Assembly: GCA_017547385.1 (NCBI GenBank) | Contig: JAFYPU010000014.1 | Location: forward strand, 17,615-81,614 | Length of the DNA: 64,000 nucleotides | Source: Bacteroidaceae bacterium | Lineage (GTDB): Bacteria; Bacteroidota; Bacteroidia; Bacteroidales; Bacteroidaceae | Reading direction: 5' to 3' | In this document: in pieces, positions 17,168 through 24,631 of the stretch | Position numbering within the stretch: the first letter of the stretch is position 1 | How the letters are laid out: each line of letters starts with the position of its first letter | The notes under the pieces: generated by a model | The model's input: only the letters and a program-made list of their open reading frames with translations | What the model was told of the DNA's origin: nothing | Databases searched by the model: none | Program-made: the position numbers and the translations under genes

Positions 17168-17219
17168 CACGGAAAGCATCCGTTTCGTGAGTGATGGGTG
17201 CGGAAAACAGGTAATAGGT

Positions 17220-18134
17220 ATGGAAAAATTCGAAGTGTATGTCCTCGGTTGCGGCAGTGCTCTGCCCACCATGCGTCATTATCCCTCGTCGCAAGTGATC
17301 AGTCTGCGCGAAAAGCTGTTTATGGTCGACTGTGGCGAAGGTGCACAGTTGCAGTTGCGGCGTTCGCGTTTGCGCTTTTCGCGGCTGAACCATATTTTCA
17401 TCACGCACCTCCATGGCGACCACGTGTTCGGTTTGCCGGGATTGGTTTCCACCTTTGCCTTGTTGGGACGCACGGCCGATATGCACGTTTACGGACCGGC
17501 TGATTTGGAAAAGGTGATGCAACCCATGTTAAACTACTTCTGTTCGGGCATTCCTTTTACGGTGCATTTCCACACCGTGGATACGACCGTGGGCGGTAAG
17601 GTTTACGAAGATCGCAGTGTGATTGTCGAGGCTTTTCCGTTGCAGCATCGCAAACCTTGTGTGGGTTATTTGTTTCGTGAAAAGCCTGCGCTGCCGCACA
17701 TCAAGCGTGATATGATTGATTTCCTGGAAATACCGCATTTTGCCATCAATGATATCAAAGCCGGTGGCGGATGGACCACTGCGGATGGTGTGTTCTATCC
17801 TCACGAAAGGCTCGTTACACCGGCTGAACCACCACGCAGTTATGCCTATTGCAGCGACACACGTTTCGTGCCCGAATTGGCAGAAACATTGCGTGGGGTT
17901 GACTTGCTGTTCCACGAAGCCACTTTTGCCGAAACCGATGCAGCGCGTGCGGCCGAGACCATGCACAGCACGGCGCAACAAGCGGCAACATTGGCCAAGA
18001 TGGCTGAAGTGCGACGCTTGCTGATTGGCCACTTCTCAGCGCGATATGAGGATGAAAGCGTGTTGCTGAAAGAGGCACAAAGCATCTTTGCCGATACATT
18101 GTTGGCACGCGAAGGGCTGTGTTTGGCTTTATGA
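17220..18134 (+). CDS. rnz: ribonuclease Z
   Basis: Metallo-beta-lactamase-fold endonuclease that trims tRNA 3' trailers. From the chosen start (304 aa) the zinc motif HLHGDH is at residues 63-68, GCGSALPT near residue 10 and later DTRFVPELAE and HSTAQQAATLA, all typical of RNase Z. The frame is open 33 bp further upstream, but MEKFEVYVLGCGSALPT is the usual family start. Confidence 0.94.
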   Translation: MEKFEVYVLGCGSALPTMRHYPSSQVISLREKLFMVDCGEGAQLQLRRSRLRFSRLNHIFITHLHGDHVFGLPGLVSTFALLGRTADMHVYGPADLEKVMQPMLNYFCSGIPFTVHFHTVDTTVGGKVYEDRSVIVEAFPLQHRKPCVGYLFREKPALPHIKRDMIDFLEIPHFAINDIKAGGGWTTADGVFYPHERLVTPAEPPRSYAYCSDTRFVPELAETLRGVDLLFHEATFAETDAARAAETMHSTAQQAATLAKMAEVRRLLIGHFSARYEDESVLLKEAQSIFADTLLAREGLCLAL

Positions 18135-18165
18135 GCAATGCCAAATTGAATTAAGAGTAAACTTT

Positions 18166-18230
18166 AACGCCGGATTTGTTTCGCTGAAAGCACTTTTGAC
18201 TTTTCGGGAAACAAATCCGGCGTTATTTTT
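18166..18230. terminator. bidirectional terminator between rnz and yggS-type gene
   Basis: Perfect 16-bp arms (18166-18181 with 18209-18224), outer sequence AACGCCGGATTTGTTT, followed by ATTTTTATG on the plus strand and preceded by TTTAC on the left. The two genes converge here. The 27-nt loop contains GAAAGCACTTTTGAC, resembling one unit of the 21-bp repeat family. Confidence 0.85.
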
Positions 18231-18253
18231 ATGGGTAAAAGAAGATAGAGAAG

Positions 18254-18922
18254 CTATCCTCGAATGCCGAAGAGGCGTGAGCCGATGCGCACCATGTTAC
18301 TGCCTTCGTGGGTGGCCAAGGGATAATCATCACTCATGCCCCACGAACGTATGGAAAACGAAGGTTCGTCAGCGAAATAGGCTTCTTTGATTTCCTCAAA
18401 CAAACGGGCTGCTGCGCGGAAATCCTGCCGTATTCGCTCCTCATCGTCTGTGTTTGTGGCCATGCACATCAAGCCGCAGATGCGAACATGTGGCATTTTT
18501 TTCCATTCGCCTTCTGCCAACAATGCACGGCATTCGTCGGGAGTGAAACCAAACTTGGTCTCTTCTGCCGCCACATGCAGTTGCAGCAAACAGTCGATGC
18601 AACGATTGGCCTTGGCTGCCTGTTTTTCAATTTCGCGCAATAGCTTGGCGGAATCCACGGCGTGAATCAGCGAAACGAAAGGAGCGATGTATTTCACCTT
18701 GTTGGGTTGCAGGTGTCCGATGAAGTGCCATTCGATGTCGGTGGGCAGAACTTCCTGCTTGGCACACAATTCCTGTGCCCGGCTTTCACCGAAAATGCGC
18801 TGACCGGCATCATAGGCCTCTTGCAGCCGTTCGGCCGGATGAAACTTGGAGACGGCCACCAACCGAACATGCGGCGGCAATGAGGAAAGCACTTCCTGCA
18901 AGTTAAGAGCGATTTCAGACAT
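18254..18922 (-). CDS. PLP homeostasis protein (YggS/PROSC family)
   Basis: 222-aa single-domain alanine-racemase-fold protein that binds PLP and balances B6 pools; no catalytic activity is known. PLP lysine K26 in VAVSKFHP, then FGESRAQELCAK, WHFIGHLQPNKVKYI and near the C-terminus SFSIRSWGMSDDYPLA and GSNMVRIGSRLFGIRG. Normal length. It starts 50 bp after the DUF4494 gene and may share its transcript. Confidence 0.93.
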   Translation of the reverse strand: MSEIALNLQEVLSSLPPHVRLVAVSKFHPAERLQEAYDAGQRIFGESRAQELCAKQEVLPTDIEWHFIGHLQPNKVKYIAPFVSLIHAVDSAKLLREIEKQAAKANRCIDCLLQLHVAAEETKFGFTPDECRALLAEGEWKKMPHVRICGLMCMATNTDDEERIRQDFRAAARLFEEIKEAYFADEPSFSIRSWGMSDDYPLATHEGSNMVRIGSRLFGIRG

Positions 18923-18972
18923 GAATTGCAGTGCTTAAGCGGTGATACAGGTGGGGAGGGGAGATGTGATTA

Positions 18973-19443
18973 TCAGTCCTCAGACTTTTTAGCAAACTCG
19001 GGCGCAGCTTCGCGATATTTGTAAACATCCACAATCTGCGTTTCAGCCACTGAGGCAATGGTGTAATCCATCATCGAATCCTTCATACCCTCGTCCAGAC
19101 GCTTCACAGCTCCACGCAAATCGGCAGCCTGAACCAATACGTTCTGCGATGTTTTCTTCTCAGCACCGCTCTTTTCATCAAGCGTGATAAACACAAGTTT
19201 CACCTTGAACCAGCGATCGGCCGATTCCTCGGGTGTTTCAAACAACTCGGCGTAGCGGGCACGCTTGATGTCGCTCACCTCGAATTCGCCCGTCATGAAA
19301 GGCGTTACTTCTTCAATGATTCTTTTTTCAGCTTCGGTGAAACTGATGGCATCCACCAAGTAGGGTTCTGTAACCTTCTTGACTGCTCCGTTCTCCAGTG
19401 TTTTCTCGTACTTGATTTTGGTTTCAAACCATTCGTGCATCAT
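18973..19443 (-). CDS. DUF4494 family protein
   Basis: 156 aa, no signal peptide or membrane segment. The opening MHEWFETKIKYEKTLENG and the block VSDIKRARYAELFE are typical of DUF4494, a small soluble family of Bacteroidetes with no established function. Two Met codons begin the frame; either could be used. Transcription would start from a perfect promoter at 19505-19535 in the nearest copy of the tandem repeat. Neighbour yggS follows on the same strand. Confidence 0.85.
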   Translation of the reverse strand: MMHEWFETKIKYEKTLENGAVKKVTEPYLVDAISFTEAEKRIIEEVTPFMTGEFEVSDIKRARYAELFETPEESADRWFKVKLVFITLDEKSGAEKKTSQNVLVQAADLRGAVKRLDEGMKDSMMDYTIASVAETQIVDVYKYREAAPEFAKKSED

Positions 19444-19504
19444 GTAAGTAAATTTTTATGTTGTTTCTAAATATATTCCTATGCCTTTTCGTGATTTGGC
19501 GAAG

Positions 19505-19535
19505 CAAAGTTAGTGCAAGGCGAGCGCAAAGCAAA
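19505..19535 (-). promoter_or_regulatory. repeat-borne promoter of the DUF4494 gene
   Basis: On the minus strand: TTTG (19532-19535), 19 nt, TAACTTTG (19505-19512). Perfect match to the Bacteroidetes consensus; leader about 55-60 nt. It lies at the gene-proximal end of the first of three tandem repeat copies; the more distal copies have lost the TA of the -7 box. Confidence 0.75.
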
Positions 19536-19765
19536 AGGAAAACCCCTTTTTCTTTTGCTTTGCCGAGCCGCCGCCTAACTTGGGCAAAGCCAAAGTGTGC
19601 AAGGCTCGGCAAAGCAAAAGGAAAATCCTTTTTTCTTTTGCTTTGCCGAGCCGCCGCCTGACTTGGGCAAGGCCAAAGTGAGCAAGGCGAGCGCAAAGCA
19701 AAAGGAAAATCCTTTTTTCTTTTGCTTTGCCGAGCCGCTGCGCCAGACTTGGGCGAAGCCGAAGT
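19505..19765. repeat. three tandem copies of the ~84-bp promoter-carrying element
   Basis: GCAAGG landmarks at 19515, 19599 and 19682 give periods of 84 and 83 bp. Each copy has a strong hairpin (GCAAAGCAAAAGG with CTTTTGCTTTGC arms) flanked by GAGCCGCCGCCTAACTTGGGC on one side and GCAAGGCGAGCG on the other. It fills the 19,444-19,814 gap between DUF4494 and the TlpA-like gene, which otherwise holds only a terminator. Confidence 0.85.
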
Positions 19766-19814
19766 GTGATTTAGAACAGTCCGGGCGTGTGGTTCTGAGC
19801 GTAGTTAAATTGAT

Positions 19815-19848
19815 AATCCCATCCTCACAGCTTTTGTGGGATGGGATT
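19815..19848 (-). terminator. terminator of the TlpA-like gene
   Basis: Arms AATCCCATCC and GGATGGGATT plus CAC/GTG with one bulged base, 7 bp past the stop on the minus strand. The following T-run is weak (ATCAATTTAAC). Confidence 0.5.
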
Positions 19849-19855
19849 GAAGGAG

Positions 19856-22231
19856 TCAGTGAATGCTTTTTACAAGTTCCTCAAAGCGGTTGAGGTCGCG
19901 CGGGTCGGCATTGATGTCGAGGCGTTGGCCGTTGCGGTCGAAGAGAAAGTAAGAGGGATAGTGGGGAACTTTGAGGTGCAGCTCAACGGCTCGTTGCTGT
20001 TCGGCCGGTAGGTTATAGTGAATCACGTTCTCGCCCAACACATTGTTTTCCTTGATAACATTTTCCCAAGAGGATTTGTCGGAGCGGTTGGCCAGATAGA
20101 TGAACACCATGTCGTGGGGCTGCATGCGTTGGTAGAGTTCTTGGCTATGCTTCAATGCAGCTTTGCAGGGACCGCACCACGTTCCCCACACATCGATGAG
20201 GATGAGTTTGCCTTGATGGGGCTCGATGATTTTTTGCAAAATCTTTTCGCCATCGCTCAGTTGGGATACATCTTCGGCCGAGCGCAGTGAGGACGAGCCC
20301 GAAATGTCGCGGCGAGACAGGGCTTCGTATTTCTCGTTCTGTGCCAGCACCTGTTGGATAAAACCTGTTGTTTTCAGTTCGCTCTTCATCCACTCCACCA
20401 TGTGCGCCGGCAGTGCGCGGCGGTTGTCGTCGATGTAATCGTAGAGTTCGCGTGCGATGTAGAGTTCGTATAAGGTTTTGTCGGAAGCCACGCTGTCGAG
20501 TCCGTGCTTTAATTTTCGGCGCAACAACTCGGTAGAGATGTCGTACTGGTATTTGCTGAAGAGGCCATTGAGGATGGCCACGAGTTCGCTATTGTTGAAG
20601 GCATCAATCAGGGCTTGCTTTTGGGTTTTGTCTTCGGTGGCATCGATGTTGCTGTTTAGCAGTTCTATTTCTGCTTCAAAGCGGCCGAGGGCAGAGGCTT
20701 CTTTTTCGTTGAGCGAGATTTTTCCTTGCTCTGCCATCTCTTGTATCATGGGTAGTAGGGAAGTCTTGCTGCTCTTTCTATCCGCGTTGCGCACATCGAT
20801 GTAGTCTCTCATGAAGGTGCTGAATTCGCGGTGCAGCGTGTAGGGTTTGCCGTGTTGCAACCAAAGGTTCTGGCTCACGTAGTCCACATATCCTTTGGGC
20901 AACTGAAATTTGTCTACATAATAGCGGGCCTGCATCAGGTTGCGTCCCAAATCTACCAGAAAGTTATTGCGCAGGAATTCTTCGAATCGCAGAGAGAGGG
21001 TGGGGTGAGCCAAAAGGGTGGAGTCGAGTTTGGCATTGGTGGCTGCCAACTCCCGTTTGCCCTCTTCGAGATAAGCCATGGCCTCTTCGGCTGTGCTGTG
21101 GTCATTCTGTAATGTGGGAAAATTCAAGTATAAGACGTGTGCCAGCAACTCGTTTTGCAAACGTGCGTCTTTGCCCATGAAAAGCTCATGCCCCGTCTTG
21201 CAATCGTACAAGTAGAAGTAGGTCTCGCCGGGTTCGAGTATGGTATGGGTATTGATGCTTCTGTTGAGTCCGGACATAAAGATATATGATGTGTTGAGCA
21301 GGGGTACTTTTATGCAGAAGCGCCCCAAAGAGTCCAACGAGGTGTTGAAGGTTTCCTGCTCGTCGGAGATAAAGTTTTCGATGAATACCTCGAGGGAATT
21401 GTTGCCTCCGTTTCCTTTTACCGATGCAGGAATGTCTTTAATCCAGCCCATGATAGTCGCACTGTCGCCGGCTTGATAGCCGTTGTCCTTGAAGTCGCGG
21501 CGCAAGTCGCGTGAGGGATAATCGGGCAGTGTTCCGGTGGTGATGGGACGGCATGCAATGGCTCTGTTCTCCCCAATGCCGATTTTGCGCATGCCTTTCT
21601 TCATCTTGCTCACGCTCACGGAGAGTTTTTCCTTACCCTTGCTAGCCACGAAGGTATAGCTGTCTTTCTTCTCCGTCTGCGAAAGAATGTCCCACACACA
21701 ATTATTATATATAATATGGTGTTCGGCAAAGCCTATCAACCACTCGCCCGTTGCTTCGTTGCGCCAATAGGTGTCTGTGAGTCCTTGGGGCAGAACGTTG
21801 CCGGGATGGATGTTAAAAAACTGCCAACCGGCGGGTTCTATCAAGTCGAAGTGCGTGGTTCCTTTGGGCAGGGCGTCGAACACGCATACGAAGTCCACCT
21901 GTCCGCTCTCGGGCATAACGAATTGTTGGTCAAGCTCTATGAGAGTAGTTCCCACCTCGGCCCATATCGGCATATTTTTGCGAATGGGGTAGCGCTCGCT
22001 GCCCACTTGTAAATAGGAGGTAGCTTTCATGCGAATCCACTCCCCGGGGCGATAGTCGATGTGCATTGTTACCTCGGTGCGTTCATCGCCCATTTTTACC
22101 TTGGTGATGTTGACCACGTGGCTGTGGCTGTTGAAACCTGTCTGCACATTCCCCCAAATGGTGTGGGGAGTTTGTGCATATGCGACCAATGCAAGAAGTG
22201 AAAAAAGGAGTGTGAAGATTTTTGCTTTCAT
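19856..22231 (-). CDS. secreted protein with C-terminal TlpA-like thioredoxin domain
   Basis: 791 aa with a signal peptide (MKAKIFTLLFSLLALVAYAQ), so periplasmic or outer-membrane exposed. Residues of about 20-640 have no domain I can name, apart from a central stretch (about 260-380) that resembles the carboxypeptidase-regulatory-like region often placed before TlpA domains. The last 140 residues are a thioredoxin fold: DVWGTWCGPC with active-site C686/C689 and the cis-Pro region VPHYPSYFLFD. It probably reduces or exchanges disulfides in exported proteins. Large TlpA-like proteins of this layout are frequent in Bacteroidetes. It is monocistronic, with repeats downstream. Confidence 0.85.
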   Translation of the reverse strand: MKAKIFTLLFSLLALVAYAQTPHTIWGNVQTGFNSHSHVVNITKVKMGDERTEVTMHIDYRPGEWIRMKATSYLQVGSERYPIRKNMPIWAEVGTTLIELDQQFVMPESGQVDFVCVFDALPKGTTHFDLIEPAGWQFFNIHPGNVLPQGLTDTYWRNEATGEWLIGFAEHHIIYNNCVWDILSQTEKKDSYTFVASKGKEKLSVSVSKMKKGMRKIGIGENRAIACRPITTGTLPDYPSRDLRRDFKDNGYQAGDSATIMGWIKDIPASVKGNGGNNSLEVFIENFISDEQETFNTSLDSLGRFCIKVPLLNTSYIFMSGLNRSINTHTILEPGETYFYLYDCKTGHELFMGKDARLQNELLAHVLYLNFPTLQNDHSTAEEAMAYLEEGKRELAATNAKLDSTLLAHPTLSLRFEEFLRNNFLVDLGRNLMQARYYVDKFQLPKGYVDYVSQNLWLQHGKPYTLHREFSTFMRDYIDVRNADRKSSKTSLLPMIQEMAEQGKISLNEKEASALGRFEAEIELLNSNIDATEDKTQKQALIDAFNNSELVAILNGLFSKYQYDISTELLRRKLKHGLDSVASDKTLYELYIARELYDYIDDNRRALPAHMVEWMKSELKTTGFIQQVLAQNEKYEALSRRDISGSSSLRSAEDVSQLSDGEKILQKIIEPHQGKLILIDVWGTWCGPCKAALKHSQELYQRMQPHDMVFIYLANRSDKSSWENVIKENNVLGENVIHYNLPAEQQRAVELHLKVPHYPSYFLFDRNGQRLDINADPRDLNRFEELVKSIH

Positions 22232-22313
22232 TGTGGTGTGTTTTGTTATGCTTCTTATTGTTTCATGAGTGCGTAGTAAACATTCAAATTAGGATGTGTT
22301 TTGATGTATGTCG

Positions 22314-22321
22314 CAAAGATA
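22314..22321 (-). promoter_or_regulatory. -7 box for the TlpA-like gene
   Basis: TATCTTTG on the minus strand matches TAnnTTTG, about 85 nt before the start codon. No -33 TTTG at the proper distance. Confidence 0.35.
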
Positions 22322-22835
22322 TTTTCTTTTTGTGGTTTTTACCCCCCCCAATCATAATATATGTTAATTCTAAAGGCATTCTTCATTTGGGGGAATGCAA
22401 GAACCGAAGTTGTTCAAGGGAATCCGACAATAAGGGCCGGCCTTCACTTAGTATTAACACATGAGGCAGCGTTTTGTTACATGGAGAGGGGAATTTTTAG
22501 AGATTTTTTAGAAAAGTCGTCGGGCTTGTTGGCCTTCATCACCGGCTGGTGAGAGCACAGGTGCGCAGAATATGAAAGTGAAATGGCATTTAATGGGACT
22601 CAAACCCCCATCTCGTTGAATTATTATGCATGATAATTCAGATAAACGCCGTTTCGACGGAAGTCGGAAGCTGTCTGCTTGGCTTCTGTACGGCTTGTCG
22701 GATGATGGCCGAACACGTTTCATGCAGTGCTGCAATGCCGTGCCGAAGAGATATGACAGAGGCGGAAAATCACATTTCATACCTCGTGCTCTGAAACTTA
22801 TGCGCCAATTATTCGCCTATGTATTAAAGGTTTCT

Positions 22836-22843
22836 TAACTTTG
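22836..22843 (+). promoter_or_regulatory. promoter of the kinase gene
   Basis: TAACTTTG is a perfect -7 box; TTCG lies 20 nt upstream (22812-22815), one mismatch from the -33 box. The start codon is 23 nt downstream. Confidence 0.5.
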
Positions 22844-22865
22844 CGGCAGGAATTATTAAAACAGA

Positions 22866-24395
22866 ATGACAAACAACGATAGGAGCGGTTTGTTGCCCGT
22901 GGGAACACTCCTCAACAGTGGCAACTATCGCATCGAAAAACATTTGGCCTCCGGCGGATTTGGCAACACCTATGTGGCGACCCACATCGGACTGGATGAG
23001 CGTGTGGCCATCAAGGAGCTTTTTCTTAAAGGCATCTGCAACCGCTTGGATGCGGATGGCAGCATTACCATCACCATTGCTGAAAATCGTCGACTCTACG
23101 ACTCGCAGTTGGCAAAGTTCAAGAAAGAAGCCCTGCGCTTGCGCAAACTTAACAACCGGCACATTGTGCGTGTGCTCAACTATTTCGAGGAAAACGGAAC
23201 GGCCTATTATGTGATGGACTTCCTCAAGGGTGAAAGCCTCTCTGCACGCATGAAGCGCACACACCGCCCCCTCACAGAGCAGGAAGTGCTGCACTTTTTG
23301 CCGCAAGTGCTCGACGCGCTCGAGGAATCGCATGCAGCCAACATTTGGCACCTTGACCTGAAACCGGGAAACATCATGGTGAACGACAAAGGCGAAGCCG
23401 TGCTCATCGACTTCGGTGCCAGCAAGCAGGTGAGCAACACCGACACGGAGGGAGCCACCACGTCGACAGCCAACTGCTATACACCGGGATACGCGCCCAG
23501 CGAACTGACCGAAGGAGCCATCGAAAAGTTTGGCCCGCACACTGACATGTATTCGCTTGGTGCCACCATCTATGCGCTGCTCACACACCTCTCGCCGCCC
23601 TCGCCCTCGGTGGTGATGGAAGACGGACTTCCGCCATATGCAGTGCCCGTGAGCGATGCTATGCAGCGCCTGGTGAAATGGATGATGCAATATGCCAGAA
23701 ACGCCCGTCCGCAGAACGTGGAAGCAGTGCGCAAGTATCTCAAGGAAAACTTTGGCGAAGTAGCTCCTCCCGAGCCCGTGGTTATTCCCGAAGAGCCGGA
23801 AGAAGTTACCGTGGTGGAAGTGGAAGTATCGAGAGAGAACCCCCAACAAAACGCCAAGAAAGAAGAAGAGATTTCAGTGCATGTGGATGATGAGCCGGCA
23901 CCCAAAAAGAAATGGAAATGGGTGGTGGCAGGCATCGTGGCAGTGGCTGCCATCAGCGGCATTGTGGCTACCAACTTCGGAAAAGAGGATGCAAAAACGT
24001 CCGGTGGCGAAACTGTTGCCCTTGCTGACTCCGTGGAGGTGGACAAAGTGCGCGTGGCCGTCAAGTCGCAATTCTCACAAGACAGCATCGTTTACAGCTA
24101 CACCGGCAAGATGGTGAACGGACTTCCGCAAGGCCGAGGACGTGCTGTGCAAGAGGATGGACACGTTTACGAAGGCCTCTTTGTGGACGGACTATATGAG
24201 GACGACAATGGCACCATGTATATGAAAAACGGAGATAAGTATGTGGGTACATTCCGCAGTTGCTATTTCCATGGTCCGGGTGCTTACTACTTCCAATTGA
24301 ACGGCAACAGCTACAAAGGAAAGTTCATTAAGGGGCAGCCCTCTCCCGGTACCGTTGTTTACGACTCCGGTGGTAAAGTCATCAATAAGTTCTGA
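22866..24395 (+). CDS. serine/threonine protein kinase with membrane anchor and MORN-like repeats
   Basis: 509 aa. Residues 20-290 are a Hanks-type kinase: glycine loop SGGFGN (29-34), K50 in AIKE, E88, catalytic loop HLDLKPGN with D164, and DFG at 182-184. The loop has Leu where most have Arg (HRD), making it a non-RD kinase. A Pro/Glu-rich linker is followed by one membrane segment (about 350-367, after KKKWKW) and an outside part with MORN-like motifs (about 400-500: YTGKMVNGLPQGRG, YEGLFVDGLYE, YVGTF...GPGAYYF, YKGKFIKGQPSPG). This suggests a receptor-like kinase with an external repeat domain. The target is unknown. Confidence 0.88.
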   Translation: MTNNDRSGLLPVGTLLNSGNYRIEKHLASGGFGNTYVATHIGLDERVAIKELFLKGICNRLDADGSITITIAENRRLYDSQLAKFKKEALRLRKLNNRHIVRVLNYFEENGTAYYVMDFLKGESLSARMKRTHRPLTEQEVLHFLPQVLDALEESHAANIWHLDLKPGNIMVNDKGEAVLIDFGASKQVSNTDTEGATTSTANCYTPGYAPSELTEGAIEKFGPHTDMYSLGATIYALLTHLSPPSPSVVMEDGLPPYAVPVSDAMQRLVKWMMQYARNARPQNVEAVRKYLKENFGEVAPPEPVVIPEEPEEVTVVEVEVSRENPQQNAKKEEEISVHVDDEPAPKKKWKWVVAGIVAVAAISGIVATNFGKEDAKTSGGETVALADSVEVDKVRVAVKSQFSQDSIVYSYTGKMVNGLPQGRGRAVQEDGHVYEGLFVDGLYEDDNGTMYMKNGDKYVGTFRSCYFHGPGAYYFQLNGNSYKGKFIKGQPSPGTVVYDSGGKVINKF

Positions 24396-24423
24396 GCAAA
24401 TTTTCTTACGATCAACAATCTTC

Positions 24424-24455
24424 AGCCGCGCAACCTGAGTTGTGCGGCTTTTGTT
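24424..24455 (+). terminator. terminator of the kinase gene
   Basis: AGCCGCGCAAC pairs with GTTGTGCGGCT (one G-U) around CTGA, followed by TTTTGTTTG; 28 bp after the stop. Confidence 0.75.
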
Positions 24456-24541
24456 TGTCTGCATATCAGTTTGTTGGGGATACTCCTTCGTTCTGTCTGA
24501 ATGATTATTGTTCGGGAAGGAATCCTTCCGTTCGCCGTTAA

Positions 24542-24581
24542 CGAAAAAAGGGTGTGCCGAGATAATTTTCGGCACACCCTT
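24542..24581 (-). terminator. terminator of the EF-G2-like gene
   Basis: Perfect 13-bp stem (AAGGGTGTGCCGA with TCGGCACACCCTT) followed on the minus strand by TTTTTTCG; 50 bp past the stop at 24632. Confidence 0.85.
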
Positions 24582-24631
24582 GATGGTTTTTGCTCGGGGG
24601 AAGTTTCCCTCGCAATAATAGGTAGATAAAT

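Larger units (their letters stand above)
22232..22865. other. 634-bp gap between divergent genes
   Basis: Holds a -7 box for each flanking gene (22314-22321 minus, 22836-22843 plus). In between I see only an 8-bp palindrome (TGAATTAT at 22617-22624 with ATAATTCA at 22633-22640) and a short stretch at 22585-22615 that vaguely resembles a tRNA T-arm on the minus strand but cannot be folded into a tRNA. No convincing gene. Confidence 0.5.

Noticed and set aside
19505-19765. Tandem repeats considered as a CRISPR array
   Set aside because: Units are 84 bp without short unique spacers, no cas genes are near, and two related single copies exist elsewhere.
22585-22640. Possible tRNA on the minus strand
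   Set aside because: A T-arm-like stretch is visible, but no acceptor stem or anticodon arm can be formed around it.
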